Below are positions 25,206-33,435 of a stretch of 64,000 nt of DNA, piece by piece. Every line of letters begins with the position of its first letter. The stretch's first letter is position 1. The notes beneath the pieces are model-generated. The model was not told the origin of the DNA. It searched no databases and saw only the letters and a program-made list of their open reading frames with translations. The position numbers and the translations under genes were made by a program. Origin of the DNA: F22 sp963668535 (GTDB lineage Bacteria; Bacteroidota; Bacteroidia; Bacteroidales; Bacteroidaceae); assembly GCA_963668535.1 (NCBI GenBank), contig OY764867.1, positions 2,356,001 through 2,420,000 on the forward strand, given 5' to 3'.

Positions 25206-25799
25206 CTAACTTAAAGCATTCATGATTCGGATATTTTCCTTGACGTAATCAATCATTTCAGGAGAGGCATTAGCTGCTTTCAAAATCTCCACAGAAGTGA
25301 TTCGATTCATTTCTGGATCCTCCTTCATCTTTTCTCTTGTATCTTTCCAAGCTTGGTCTCCATGCGATAAGTCAGACAATGCATAAGCCGTCATTTTTCC
25401 ATATTTCTTGATGGTATTGTCCAAACATTCTACATCCGATTTAGATAGCTCATCCATATCAGGCTTGTCAGTAGACGAAATACGTGTGACTTGTTTATTA
25501 TGGTCGTTGGATACCTTTGTGACCTCGAATGATTGGCAGAACTGACGCATATTTTCGGTCATTTCATCGTTCATGATATGACACTCAAATGCTTTTTGAG
25601 TAAAAGTTGGCACAGGACCTAGATGTAACGCTTTAAACGTATCATTAAAAATAGTTCTGCCAAAACGACACAAATGTTCTTGCTGTGCAAAGTACATCAG
25701 CTTATATAATTTTAGATTATCTATTCCTTTAGGGAAAGACTCTAATATGTATAAGATAACAGATTTGATTGTAAGAATTTGATCGTTAGTTTTCATCAT
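25206..25799 (-). CDS. Panacea-domain (DUF4065, SocA-like) antitoxin
   Basis: A protein of about 197 residues. KLYKLMYFAQQEHLCRFGRTIF, then FKALHLGPVPTFTQKAF, and a later DLSHGDQAWKDTRE are the conserved Panacea/DUF4065 segments (K-L-x-K-L-x-Y-x-x-Q, G-P-V, S-H-x-x-x-x-W). Such proteins neutralise diverse toxins; SocA also acts as a ClpXP adaptor. I start at the Met at 25799, because the promoter -7 box covers the 25823 alternative. The toxin-like gene follows after 6 bp. Confidence 0.8.
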   Translation of the reverse strand: MMKTNDQILTIKSVILYILESFPKGIDNLKLYKLMYFAQQEHLCRFGRTIFNDTFKALHLGPVPTFTQKAFECHIMNDEMTENMRQFCQSFEVTKVSNDHNKQVTRISSTDKPDMDELSKSDVECLDNTIKKYGKMTAYALSDLSHGDQAWKDTREKMKEDPEMNRITSVEILKAANASPEMIDYVKENIRIMNALS

Positions 25800-25820
25800 T
25801 CTAGTTATTGATTTACACTG

Positions 25821-25851
25821 CAAATTTACAGGTATATTTTTGTTCTACCAA
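25821..25851 (-). promoter_or_regulatory. Promoter of the Panacea toxin-antitoxin pair
   Basis: On the minus strand TTG (25851-25849), a 20-bp spacer and TAAATTTG (25828-25821) match the consensus exactly. Transcription would start near 25814, about 15 bp before the chosen ATG. Confidence 0.8.
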
Positions 25852-26030
25852 CTTTTATTGTGTTAATAATATAGTACCCGCCTTATCTTTGCACTGAATA
25901 CCAGTCCATTTCACTTCTTCAGTTTCAATATCTGCTCCATTGGTTTATTTTTGTCGTCTTTATGTCATAAATAAATGGTATTAGAGATGGGGGGCTATAG
26001 TATAGGTCCGTGAAGTGTGATCATAGTACG

Positions 26031-26085
26031 AAAGTTCTCCAATTCTTGCAAGTTCTTCAAAAACTTGCAAGAATTGGAGAACTTT
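26031..26085. repeat. Long intergenic palindrome, copy B
   Basis: A perfect 24-bp stem (26031-26054 with 26062-26085) closes a 7-nt loop CTTCAAA. The inner 17-18 bp equal those of copies A and C; the outer 6 bp (AAAGTT/AACTTT) differ but still pair perfectly. It ends 17 bp from the Fic stop codon and could also stop transcription. Confidence 0.9.
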
Positions 26086-26102
26086 ACACTAGATAGATAC
26101 GC

Positions 26103-27401
26103 CTAAATACTCTCCACAATTTCATCGAATTTGCCACCTTTGATATAGCCTTTTTTGACTTTATTCAAAGCAATTTCTTCCAGTAAATAGGTGTTTATTA
26201 GACCAGCCAAATCACTTTTGGCAGTCGTATGTGAAACACCATAGCGGTTTTGCACTTCCTTAATAGTCAACATCAGTTTGCCGTTTTCATGAACAAGGCG
26301 AATGATATCAGCTTGACGTTCATTTAAGTTGCCAATCTTATGATACTGCGTGGCACTTTGTTGCGCCTTCTTACGTTCTAGATAGTCAATAAACTTTTTG
26401 AAAGATTGTTCTAAGACATTTAAGTGATAATTCACAAAGTAGCCCATATCTCGTTGGTCGTTCGCAACTTGAATATAGGCTTTCTCGTAGCTTGTTTTCT
26501 TGTCGTAAATAATTTTAGAAATAGACAAATACTCTGTCAGCCAATACCCTTCTTTGATCATGTACCAATAGAATAGAGTACGTGCAGTTCGTCCATTCCC
26601 ATCAGTAAATGGGTGCAGATAGGCCACCATATAATGAATAAGAATGGCACGTATAATAGGGTGGATAAACACCAGTTCGTTTTTCTTATTGAAAAAGTCA
26701 CATAAGTCAGCTATATGAGTAGTAAGCCCCTCGTGTGATGGAGGTCTATGCACAATTTCGTTGGTGATACCATTGGCCACGACTATATCATCATTGGTGC
26801 GCAAAGCACCTTCTTCTTCAGGATTACCCAAAGTCTTTTCAGTCATCATATGATGAATGTCTAGTAAGATCTGCGGCGTCAGTTCCTGTGACTTATTGTC
26901 GACTATATATCGAATAGTTCGATAATTGTTGTATATCATTTGTTCGGAGCGCGACTTGGGCGACTGCTCTTTTCTAAGCATATCTTTAGCCAGTTTGCGA
27001 GTAGTCGATGCACCTTCCATCTGGCTAGACGAGATGGCTTCCTCCATTAATGAATTAATGAGATATTTTTCTCTATGTTCGCTAGGAATACACGCACTAC
27101 TAGAGCCTAAATCACCACCGAAATGCATATCCATTTCGTGACACTGTCTATTCATATTATTGGTGATATGCAGGGTACTATTAAAGGATTCCCAAGTGTA
27201 GCTTTTTCTTAGGCGGCTCAATTTGATACAAGCCCATAGCTCTTTATGGTTGATGCCTTCAGGTAGCTTTTGGTATTTGACCTTATCCCAATAAGCATAC
27301 TCCTGGTTCAACCTTTCTACAAGTTCGGCTATCTCCGGACGATTGGACAATCGTATTGCTTTGAGATATTCTTTTTCTTTAATTACTGGAGGCTTTTCCA
27401 T
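26103..27401 (-). CDS. Fic-domain protein (AMPylase-type, self-inhibited)
   Basis: A 432-residue protein. An N-terminal Fic_N region is followed by the inhibitory motif SSQMEG (S-x-x-x-E-G) at about 125-130, placing it in the group with an in-cis N-terminal inhibitory helix. The catalytic Fic motif HPFTDGNGRTAR is near residue 258, complete with catalytic His and phosphate-binding GNGR. A C-terminal winged helix (TIKEVQNRYGVSHTTAKSDLAGLI) lies at about 380-415. Such proteins transfer AMP to target proteins; the target is unknown. A -7 box TACCTTTG is at 27439-27432. Palindromes B and C lie on either side of the gene. Confidence 0.92.
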   Translation of the reverse strand: MEKPPVIKEKEYLKAIRLSNRPEIAELVERLNQEYAYWDKVKYQKLPEGINHKELWACIKLSRLRKSYTWESFNSTLHITNNMNRQCHEMDMHFGGDLGSSSACIPSEHREKYLINSLMEEAISSSQMEGASTTRKLAKDMLRKEQSPKSRSEQMIYNNYRTIRYIVDNKSQELTPQILLDIHHMMTEKTLGNPEEEGALRTNDDIVVANGITNEIVHRPPSHEGLTTHIADLCDFFNKKNELVFIHPIIRAILIHYMVAYLHPFTDGNGRTARTLFYWYMIKEGYWLTEYLSISKIIYDKKTSYEKAYIQVANDQRDMGYFVNYHLNVLEQSFKKFIDYLERKKAQQSATQYHKIGNLNERQADIIRLVHENGKLMLTIKEVQNRYGVSHTTAKSDLAGLINTYLLEEIALNKVKKGYIKGGKFDEIVESI

Positions 27402-27453
27402 ATCAAAAGTATTCTATATTTTTGCTATGGTCAAAGGTAACAATTATAACGAC

Positions 27454-27508
27454 AATTCTCTCCAATTCTTGCAAGTTTTTGAAGAACTTGCAAGAATTGG
27501 AGAGAATT
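27454..27508. repeat. Long intergenic palindrome, copy C
   Basis: A perfect 24-bp stem (27454-27477 with 27485-27508) closes a 7-nt loop. It shares the CTCCAATTCTTGCAAGTT core with copies A and B, with its own perfectly paired outer arms (AATTCT/AGAATT). It lies just upstream of the Fic -7 box, overlapping where a -33 element should be. Several short open frames running through it are artefacts. Confidence 0.9.
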
Positions 27509-27550
27509 GGAGCAAAAAGATCTATGAAAGCTAGACAAAAAAGAGTCAAG

Positions 27551-28699
27551 CTAAATCCTTTTTTTAGGAGGCGTACACGTATGCAAGTCATTGATACTAT
27601 GACTTTCTACAAGTTTTTTAGCATCAGCAGAGTAAGTGATTTCTCGTTCTAAGAACATAAAAGGTACATCATCCAAGAAAACGGTGGCTTTCGTCCAATC
27701 TCCCATCTCGCTATATTCAGTATATTCAATAGTGTACACTTTCTTATAGGTATAAGCATACCGCAATACAGGCTGCTCTTTTTCAGGAACAGGCATTTTC
27801 CAAAGCTTATTTTTCGATTGAGGTTGTCCTGCAGACATAGTCCTTTGCCACACTTTTCCTTTGGCAGTTTCACTGTAAATATCCTTTTCCCAAGTATGTT
27901 TTACCAAGAGCCCTGCATCAGAATACTCATTCGTGTACTTATAATTGTTTTGAGGGAAATCAGTTTCTTTCATAAAACTAGTCACTTGTCCATACACATT
28001 GATTTTATCAAAGGACGTATGCTCAATTTGTCTCCACCCATTGTGAAATGTCACCTCATTACCAAACTTAATATCATAGCCAGACATATGATATATCATC
28101 CTCCCTTTTGCATCATAGGTGTACTCATTCGATAACCCATGCACATCTCCCCGCTCATATTGTACAACTTTCAATAATTGATTTCGACTATTATACGTAT
28201 ATTTTGCGATATCCTCGGTAGCTTTACCATCTACATAATAGATCTTTGAAGTAATCAGTCCTTTACTATTAAAAAAAACTTGATAATCAAATTGAAATCC
28301 TTTAGGATACTCAAATATATGTAATGGTGCTCCTTTACACCACTTCTCTTTTTTATACACAGTTTGGCATACTGCTCTATACCCTTGAACAATATATGAA
28401 GTAGTTCCTGGTGATACATTATGTTGATACCAAGTAGTAAGTGGTTGGCCCAATAGATGGCATGTAAACATCCATAGTACCAAGAAAGCTATCGTTATTT
28501 TTTTTATATGCAGGAGTTTTCTTTGCCTAACAGGGGTTGACTTGTACGAAGTTGTTCTTACGCCCCAGCTCATGCAAAACAATTGTATAATTGTATCAAA
28601 AGACTCAATGCCACATATATAAATAAAATGACATTTGTTCTTTTCACTCTCTTGTATTTCTTTTCTATTTCTTCCATCATTAAAAAATTTACTGTCCAA
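27551..28699 (-). CDS. Secreted or anchored protein with YD-repeat-like strands
   Basis: A 382-residue frame. A hydrophobic signal-like segment (ITIAFLVLWMFTCHLLGQP) lies at about 67-85, so the real start may be the internal Met at 28573 rather than 28699. The mature part has repeats of the kind Y-x-Y-N-S-R-N-Q-L and Y-T-Y-D-A-K-G-R-M-I, as in YD/RHS proteins and the MORN-like lipoproteins of Bacteroidales, but no toxin domain. Its promoter is at 28837-28807. Exact family unknown. Confidence 0.55.
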   Translation of the reverse strand: MDSKFFNDGRNRKEIQESEKNKCHFIYICGIESFDTIIQLFCMSWGVRTTSYKSTPVRQRKLLHIKKITIAFLVLWMFTCHLLGQPLTTWYQHNVSPGTTSYIVQGYRAVCQTVYKKEKWCKGAPLHIFEYPKGFQFDYQVFFNSKGLITSKIYYVDGKATEDIAKYTYNSRNQLLKVVQYERGDVHGLSNEYTYDAKGRMIYHMSGYDIKFGNEVTFHNGWRQIEHTSFDKINVYGQVTSFMKETDFPQNNYKYTNEYSDAGLLVKHTWEKDIYSETAKGKVWQRTMSAGQPQSKNKLWKMPVPEKEQPVLRYAYTYKKVYTIEYTEYSEMGDWTKATVFLDDVPFMFLEREITYSADAKKLVESHSINDLHTCTPPKKRI

Positions 28700-28806
28700 C
28701 TTGCTATGGCATAAGATTCTCGTACTTATTGTATACCTTCAAGTCCTTGATTATCATTACATCAACCCAATAAAGCACTAATATCTACTAGTTGATTGTT
28801 TAAGTA

Positions 28807-28837
28807 CAAATATATAAAAAATACTAGATATTTACAA
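28807..28837 (-). promoter_or_regulatory. Promoter upstream of the YD-like gene
   Basis: On the minus strand TTG (28837-28835), a 20-bp spacer and TATATTTG (28814-28807). Confidence 0.65.
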
Positions 28838-28949
28838 GATGATATTGCAAATACTAATAATTTAAGTATAAATTGGACTCTTATATCTACCCACCTAAAT
28901 TTCATTTGCCTATTCAACTAATGATAGCAAACAAAGTTCATAATCTACA

Positions 28950-29699
28950 TTATATTACTTTGTACGAATAAGATGGCCATTGTTGCTTAATATAATCAAT
29001 TTTGCTATTTTCTGTAATAATATAATCCATTTCGGCTAAAGAAGCAACATGATATGTTCTTGCTGTATCTAATTTATAGCTGTCGGCAAGAACTACCCGT
29101 TTTTTTCCTCTTTTTATCATGCAACGCTTTATCATAGCTTCTTCTCTATCTGGGCAAGTCAAACCTTTTTCTGGATGAATGTCACTAATACCCAAAATGA
29201 TCCAATCAAAAGTAATTGATTGCAATTCACGATATACTGATAAACCAACAGTTACTTGTGAAGCTGCAAAAACTTCTCCTCCCAAAAATATCAACTTTAA
29301 TTTTGAGCAGTCAACGAGTTCATTAACTATTGGGAAACTATTCGTATAAATCGTTAAAGGCATATTTTTAGGTATTTGGCGGGCTACTTCAAGATTGGAT
29401 GTTCCCCCGTCCAGCAATATAACGTCACCTTCTTTAAACATTGGTATTAGCTTGGCTGCCATTTGCTGTTTCATAAGAACAGCTGTACTTAGCCTTTCTG
29501 TAAATACCATTGAAATTTCTGATTTAGTGATAGCCCCACCATGTACTTTAGTTAGTAAACCTTGATTTTCTAATTCTACCAAGTCTCTTCTGATTGTATC
29601 ATCCGATACTTCTAATTCTACGCTTAATTCCGTTACATATATCCGGTTATCTTTATTTATCCGGTTAATAATATATTGATGTCTTTCCTCTTTCAGCAT
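28950..29699 (-). CDS. DeoR-family transcriptional regulator
   Basis: A 249-residue regulator. The N-terminal winged HTH carries the DeoR signature (VTELSVELEVSDDTIRRDLVELENQGLLTKVHGGA, quoted as positions 18-52 with key residues S-x-D-T-I-R-R-D-L). The sugar-phosphate-sensing DeoRC domain has DGGTSNLEVARQIP near 92 and LGISDIHPEKGLT near 170. I start at the Met at 29699 because a -7 box TATATTTG (29737-29730) lies over the longer alternative. The HAD phosphatase gene beyond the promoter region is divergent and may be its target. Confidence 0.9.
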   Translation of the reverse strand: MLKEERHQYIINRINKDNRIYVTELSVELEVSDDTIRRDLVELENQGLLTKVHGGAITKSEISMVFTERLSTAVLMKQQMAAKLIPMFKEGDVILLDGGTSNLEVARQIPKNMPLTIYTNSFPIVNELVDCSKLKLIFLGGEVFAASQVTVGLSVYRELQSITFDWIILGISDIHPEKGLTCPDREEAMIKRCMIKRGKKRVVLADSYKLDTARTYHVASLAEMDYIITENSKIDYIKQQWPSYSYKVI

Positions 29700-29897
29700 A
29701 ATATAGCCTGTTAATGTTGCACAATTACGCAAATATACATATATTTATCCACGTAAACCAGCTCTTTGTGACGTTTTTGACGATTTGAATGCGGTAATAT
29801 GCGTATTTAGACTTTAAAAACAGCTTGATTGCAAAAAGATATTATAAAACCGCATTTGGCATAAATGACATTTTTGCAGGTTTTATCTAAATGGTGA

Positions 29898-30098
29898 GTT
29901 AAAAATATAATTCAAACTATTAAGGAGAAAATATTAATATTTGTTCAAGACAAACAAGAGTTTTGTCGCATTTTATCGCAACATTATTCAGATGAACAAA
30001 CTATGTTGCTATTGAAACGAGTAGAAACGAAAAATATTTCGTTTTACGGTTGTGGGTTGAAGATTGCGAATATAAAAGAAAATTTAAACTATTTATAA
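29898..30098 (+). pseudogene. Open fragment just upstream of the HAD gene
   Basis: A 66-codon open frame between stop codons, with no early ATG (the first in-frame ATG is at 30003). The translation looks protein-like (D-K-Q-E-F-C-R-I-L-S-Q-H-Y, then S-F-Y-G-C-G-L-K-I-A-N) and ends 10 bp before the HAD start. It may be the remnant of a gene once upstream of the phosphatase, or a small gene with an unusual start. I cannot name a family. Confidence 0.3.
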
Positions 30099-30108
30099 TA
30101 CTAAAAAA

Positions 30109-30735
30109 ATGAAGTACAAGCATTTAATTTTTGACATTGACGGCACTTTAGTTGATAATGAAAAAGCAGTAATAGCCACGTGGCAAGAAACTATAGCACA
30201 ACTGTTTGGTAAACATTACGAAATCGCTGACTTAAATTTCGTCTTAGGTATTTCTGGAGAGACTTCGATGCAGCGCCTTGGTGCTGAGAATCCGAAAGAA
30301 GCATTCAAAGTGTGGGGTGAGAATTATGCAGCATACAAATCAGAAATAAAACTATTTCCTGGTATTGAAAAGACTATATCTGTTCTGAAAAGTAAAGGTT
30401 TCAATTTGGGGCTAGTAACATCACGTACTCGTGATGAATTAGAAAATGATTATGCCCTATGTCGAATAATCAGCAATTTTGATGTGGTAATATGTGTTAC
30501 CGATACGCCACGCCCGAAACCCTTTGCAGATCCTATTTTAGTTTATCTAAAAAAGACAAATACAACGGCAGAAGATGTTATTTATATCGGTGATACATCT
30601 TATGATTATCAGTGTGCACAAAATGCAGGTGTAGATTTTGGGCTTGTTCAATGGGGGGATGGAATAAAAGAAGGGATAAGAGCTAAATATCTTTTTCATG
30701 TTCCCACTGATATTTTAGATAAAATAGTATTATAA
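30109..30735 (+). CDS. HAD-superfamily phosphatase (phosphoglycolate-phosphatase-like)
   Basis: A 208-residue HAD subfamily IA hydrolase. Motif I FDIDGTLVDNE near residue 9 gives nucleophile and acid Asp; motif II is LGLVTSRTRDEL near 105; motif III Lys in PRPKPFADP near 142; motif IV YIGDTSYDYQCAQNAG near 164. It dephosphorylates a small phosphorylated metabolite, perhaps a sugar phosphate, as the neighbouring DeoR regulator would suggest. IS-derived sequence begins two bases after its stop codon. Confidence 0.9.
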   Translation: MKYKHLIFDIDGTLVDNEKAVIATWQETIAQLFGKHYEIADLNFVLGISGETSMQRLGAENPKEAFKVWGENYAAYKSEIKLFPGIEKTISVLKSKGFNLGLVTSRTRDELENDYALCRIISNFDVVICVTDTPRPKPFADPILVYLKKTNTTAEDVIYIGDTSYDYQCAQNAGVDFGLVQWGDGIKEGIRAKYLFHVPTDILDKIVL

Positions 30736-30736
30736 C

Positions 30737-30917
30737 GTACCCCTATTTTAGAACCACTTACAAAGGAACTCAGTATTGGTCAATAAACTGGTCATCTGCT
30801 AGTCATAGATACGAGTGACACAAGTGGCGATCTGTTTGTCGTTACCGCCTTGCAGTGCGGAAATCAGCATCTAGTACCACAGACGTTTTGGCATAGTGCG
30901 GTACTGAGTTGGTAAAA
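30737..30917 (-). pseudogene. IS terminus followed by decayed 3' piece of a mobile primase gene
   Basis: Bases 30737-30758 (GTACCCCTATTTTAG.ACCAC) match an IS end also present at 61493. From about 30794 to 30917 the sequence aligns, with many substitutions, to the minus-strand primase 3' region around 43978-44101 (shared blocks ATCTGCT.GTC, CACAAGTGGCGAT.TGTTTGTCGT and TTGCAG.GCGG). It is a third, old copy of the primase end in the same orientation. Confidence 0.6.
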
Positions 30918-30950
30918 AATATATTTATGTGTGATAATATACAGTATAAA

Positions 30951-30982
30951 TTGTACACTATCGGTTATTTTCTGTATCTTTG
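30951..30982 (+). promoter_or_regulatory. Promoter of the lipoprotein at 31065
   Basis: TTG (30951-30953), a 21-bp spacer and TATCTTTG (30975-30982). It supports the ATG at 31065 over the one at 31008, as the former begins a lipoprotein signal. Confidence 0.7.
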
Positions 30983-31064
30983 ACGAAGTTTTTTGGAAAA
31001 CTCATGAATGACCATGCGTTTTTTATCAACTATAAATCAATTTATAACAAAGAATCAGATCAAA

Positions 31065-31568
31065 ATGAAAAGACTTTTTTATTTTCTTGCGTTTGTTCTT
31101 ATGATTCCCGTATTGACTTCTTGCGACTTATATTGTGGTTGTGCCGTTGTAAAGGGTGTGAGAGATGCCTTTAGTGGTAAAGGGTGGGGAGAACCTCCAC
31201 GCATAGATGCCTACCTCGATTTCGATGCAGATGGAGGCGAAAGAACTGCCGAGTACAAAAGTGATTATAACTTCTATATGGTGATGGTAGACAGTGACAC
31301 GATATACCGTACGCTCAATAAAACCTTCCAGGAAAAGAGTATCCAAAATGGATATACTTTTGAAATGAACAACCGGTATATATCAGGCCATGGATTGATT
31401 TTGGATGGCACATATACCACAAAGCTCAAGGTCAAATTGGATCCAAATACTTCTGATAAACCAAGATATATGGAGGTCTGCACAGGACACGCGTTTGACG
31501 AAGAAAGGGGTATCTGGGGGCCACGGTCTGTGATTGCGATCAGACAAAAGGCTAAGGTGGAGAAGTAA
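31065..31568 (+). CDS. Hypothetical lipoprotein
   Basis: A 167-residue protein. The signal peptide RLFYFLAFVLMIPVLTSC carries a lipobox LTSC (Cys near residue 20), so it is lipid-anchored. The mature part starts with a Cys-rich turn (DLYCGCAVVKG) and then forms strands (RIDAYLDFDADGG, NFYMVMVDSDTIYRTL). No family recognised. A terminator follows at 31587. It sits beside mobile-element remnants. Confidence 0.65.
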   Translation: MKRLFYFLAFVLMIPVLTSCDLYCGCAVVKGVRDAFSGKGWGEPPRIDAYLDFDADGGERTAEYKSDYNFYMVMVDSDTIYRTLNKTFQEKSIQNGYTFEMNNRYISGHGLILDGTYTTKLKVKLDPNTSDKPRYMEVCTGHAFDEERGIWGPRSVIAIRQKAKVEK

Positions 31569-31586
31569 GATGTGATGATATAATTA

Positions 31587-31622
31587 GCTCGCCATACTGG
31601 TATTCAGTGCGGCGAGTTTTTG
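31587..31622 (+). terminator. Terminator after the lipoprotein gene
   Basis: CTCGCC (31589-31594) pairs with GGCGAG (31612-31617), with an inner CTG/CAG, then T5. Confidence 0.7.
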
Positions 31623-31662
31623 TGGGAGCTATACAAATTCTTTAACCCTAATTTTTTACTCT

Positions 31663-32331
31663 ATGTTGGAAAAATATTTCAAATTTGGAAAGAAGGTCGG
31701 TGAAAAACATAACGAGACTTTGGATGAGATTTATAGTTGGCAGGTTGACAGAAATGATCAATATCCTGTATCTGACGAGGAGCAATTTGAATGTTTTATT
31801 TCTAATGCCACAAATGAACTTTTATCTAAGTATTCTTTTGGTAGCAATTTGTTCAATAAAGCTAAGGAAAACATACATTTGAAAAGCAATAAGTTTTTTC
31901 AGCTACAAGAAGATTTTATAAAAAAATGTGTAGAGAATGATAAGACGCTAACTGAAACACAAGTACGTGAATTAATTCGGACGATTCAGAATAATGAAAG
32001 ATGGCTCTCTGAAATGGAGATGTATGCGCTTTCTTCAACAGGATACACCTGTTTAAACTCTTCTAATTATTGGAGAAAAGACGAAAATAAACGAAAATGG
32101 GATCAAATTTTACCACGTCTAATAAAGAAGCTGGATAGAAAATTGCTTAAAGAGGTTGTAAAAGCGGATGCAGATGCTGGAGGAAAGTCTGTAATTGGCC
32201 TGTGTACTACTCATTGTATGGGCCTAAATTCCGATCCTTTACAACGTTTAGTTTTGTTATCGGCTGTATTGGCAGCTGTTGACTCAGCTTGGGCTTTAGG
32301 GAAAGTAGTATTCAAAAGTGACAACAAATGA
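31663..32331 (+). CDS. Hypothetical soluble protein
   Basis: A 222-residue, highly charged, mostly helical protein. No signal, membrane segment or motif that I recognise until a C-terminal stretch (LQRLVLLSAVLAAVDSAWALG) that is moderately hydrophobic and could be a buried helix. Composition and placement next to primase remnants suggest acquired cargo. Function unknown. Confidence 0.5.
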   Translation: MLEKYFKFGKKVGEKHNETLDEIYSWQVDRNDQYPVSDEEQFECFISNATNELLSKYSFGSNLFNKAKENIHLKSNKFFQLQEDFIKKCVENDKTLTETQVRELIRTIQNNERWLSEMEMYALSSTGYTCLNSSNYWRKDENKRKWDQILPRLIKKLDRKLLKEVVKADADAGGKSVIGLCTTHCMGLNSDPLQRLVLLSAVLAAVDSAWALGKVVFKSDNK

Positions 32332-32371
32332 AACAGCTTAACTTTGACAAATAACTTTTATCCAAACTGAA

Positions 32372-32950
32372 TCATATTTCTATCCCCCTCATCTCCTCCA
32401 TCACCTCACGATACCTCTTCTCATCCACCACCTCAGCGGCCAGCAGTTCTGCGGCCTCTTTACTCAAGGCAGCCATGCGGTCTTGTGCGATTCCCTTTTT
32501 CAGAGCCAGCACAAACTGCTGCATGCTGGACAGTATTTCTTGCGTAGAGGGCTGCGCATCTTCTCCGTAGGTCAACTCCTGCACCATCTGCTGGTCGTAG
32601 ATACGGGTGGCACAAGTGGCGATGTGTTTGTCGTCGCTGCTTTGCAGGGCGGGAACTAGCACATAGGGGGTGTCGCAGAGGTCTTCGCACTGTGCGGTGC
32701 TGGATAGCCAGTGCTGATGGGCGGTATATAGGGTGTCCATTATGCGCTGTAAAATCTGGTTTGTGAAGTGGATGCCGTCGTCAGCGCGTAGCAGTCTCGT
32801 CACTATACATATCTCGTACAGATCCATCTTGAAAGTCAGAGAAATATAGAACGGAAGGACGGCTATGAGTTCGATAGTCCCGTTAGCCGAGTTCATAAAT
32901 TTCATTTTGGATTTGCGTGGTGATAGTTCGAGGTAGAGTAGGCCTCCCAC
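32372..32950 (-). pseudogene. Duplicated 3' end of the mobile primase gene fused to unrelated 5' sequence
   Basis: The last 135 or so codons match the C-terminus of the primase at 43770: bases 32386-32782 and 43781-44177 are both 397 bp with about nine differences and no gaps. The 56 residues before the join are unrelated to primase and look like chance reading. A 192-residue product is possible, but it lacks the zinc and TOPRIM domains, so it cannot be a primase. It marks the left boundary of an 11.4-kb cargo region. Confidence 0.8.
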
Positions 32951-33257
32951 CCAAATGTGGTCTAGAAATTCTAGGGAAATAGGATGATCAATAAGATATT
33001 GATCAGAATGCTTATATGCCTGATGAAGAAATATTAAAAGGTTTTTATACCTAGTTCGATGGTGTTTAGGGTGATTTAGGTTATCATGAAGTGGTCGAAC
33101 TTGCGGCTGTCGTTGAAATCGTGGTGGAGATGGAGTTGCATAGGCTGAGGAAATAGGAAAAGCAAAGATGAGGAAATGTGGGATGGTATGGTGATTTTGT
33201 GTTATGTTTTATTATCTTTGGGGAAATCGAATATTAATACTTAAACTAAAATCAGTA
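32783..33257. other. Gene-poor stretch left of the defence cargo
   Basis: After the primase-fragment join no convincing gene is seen. A short open stretch on the plus strand at about 33065-33155 (G-D-L-G-Y-H-E-V-V-E-L) looks protein-like but has an upstream stop and no start, so it may be a decayed fragment. A -7 box TATCTTTG lies at 33213-33220. Confidence 0.4.
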
Positions 33258-33374
33258 ATGAAGAAAATACTCTGTACACTTGTGCTATGTCTTGTAGTTG
33301 TTATGGCTTATGCTGAAGGGACCAGACTGCTTAGTAGAATAAGAAAAGTACACTTGCATCCTTTGTCAAAATGA
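33258..33374 (+). CDS. Short signal-peptide-only reading frame, probable truncated secreted protein
   Basis: ATG 33258 opens a 38-codon frame, too short for most gene finders. The first 19 residues are a textbook signal peptide (KKI, hydrophobic core, cleavage at AYA). Only about 19 residues follow before TGA. A -7 box lies 38 bp upstream. It is probably the 5' remnant of a longer secreted-protein gene cut by insertion of the cargo to its right. Confidence 0.4.
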   Translation: MKKILCTLVLCLVVVMAYAEGTRLLSRIRKVHLHPLSK

Positions 33375-33435
33375 CAAATTACGTTTATAGGATTAAGAGT
33401 AAAAGATAGATAATTATTGGTTGATTATTTACTAT

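Noticed and set aside
27403..27652. Short frames on both strands across palindrome C
   Set aside because: They exist only because the palindrome lacks stop codons; no start context or family look.
32460..32690. Alternative-frame 76-residue frame found here and again at 43855-44085
   Set aside because: Its conservation is explained by the 397-bp DNA duplication of the primase end; the primase frame is the real one.
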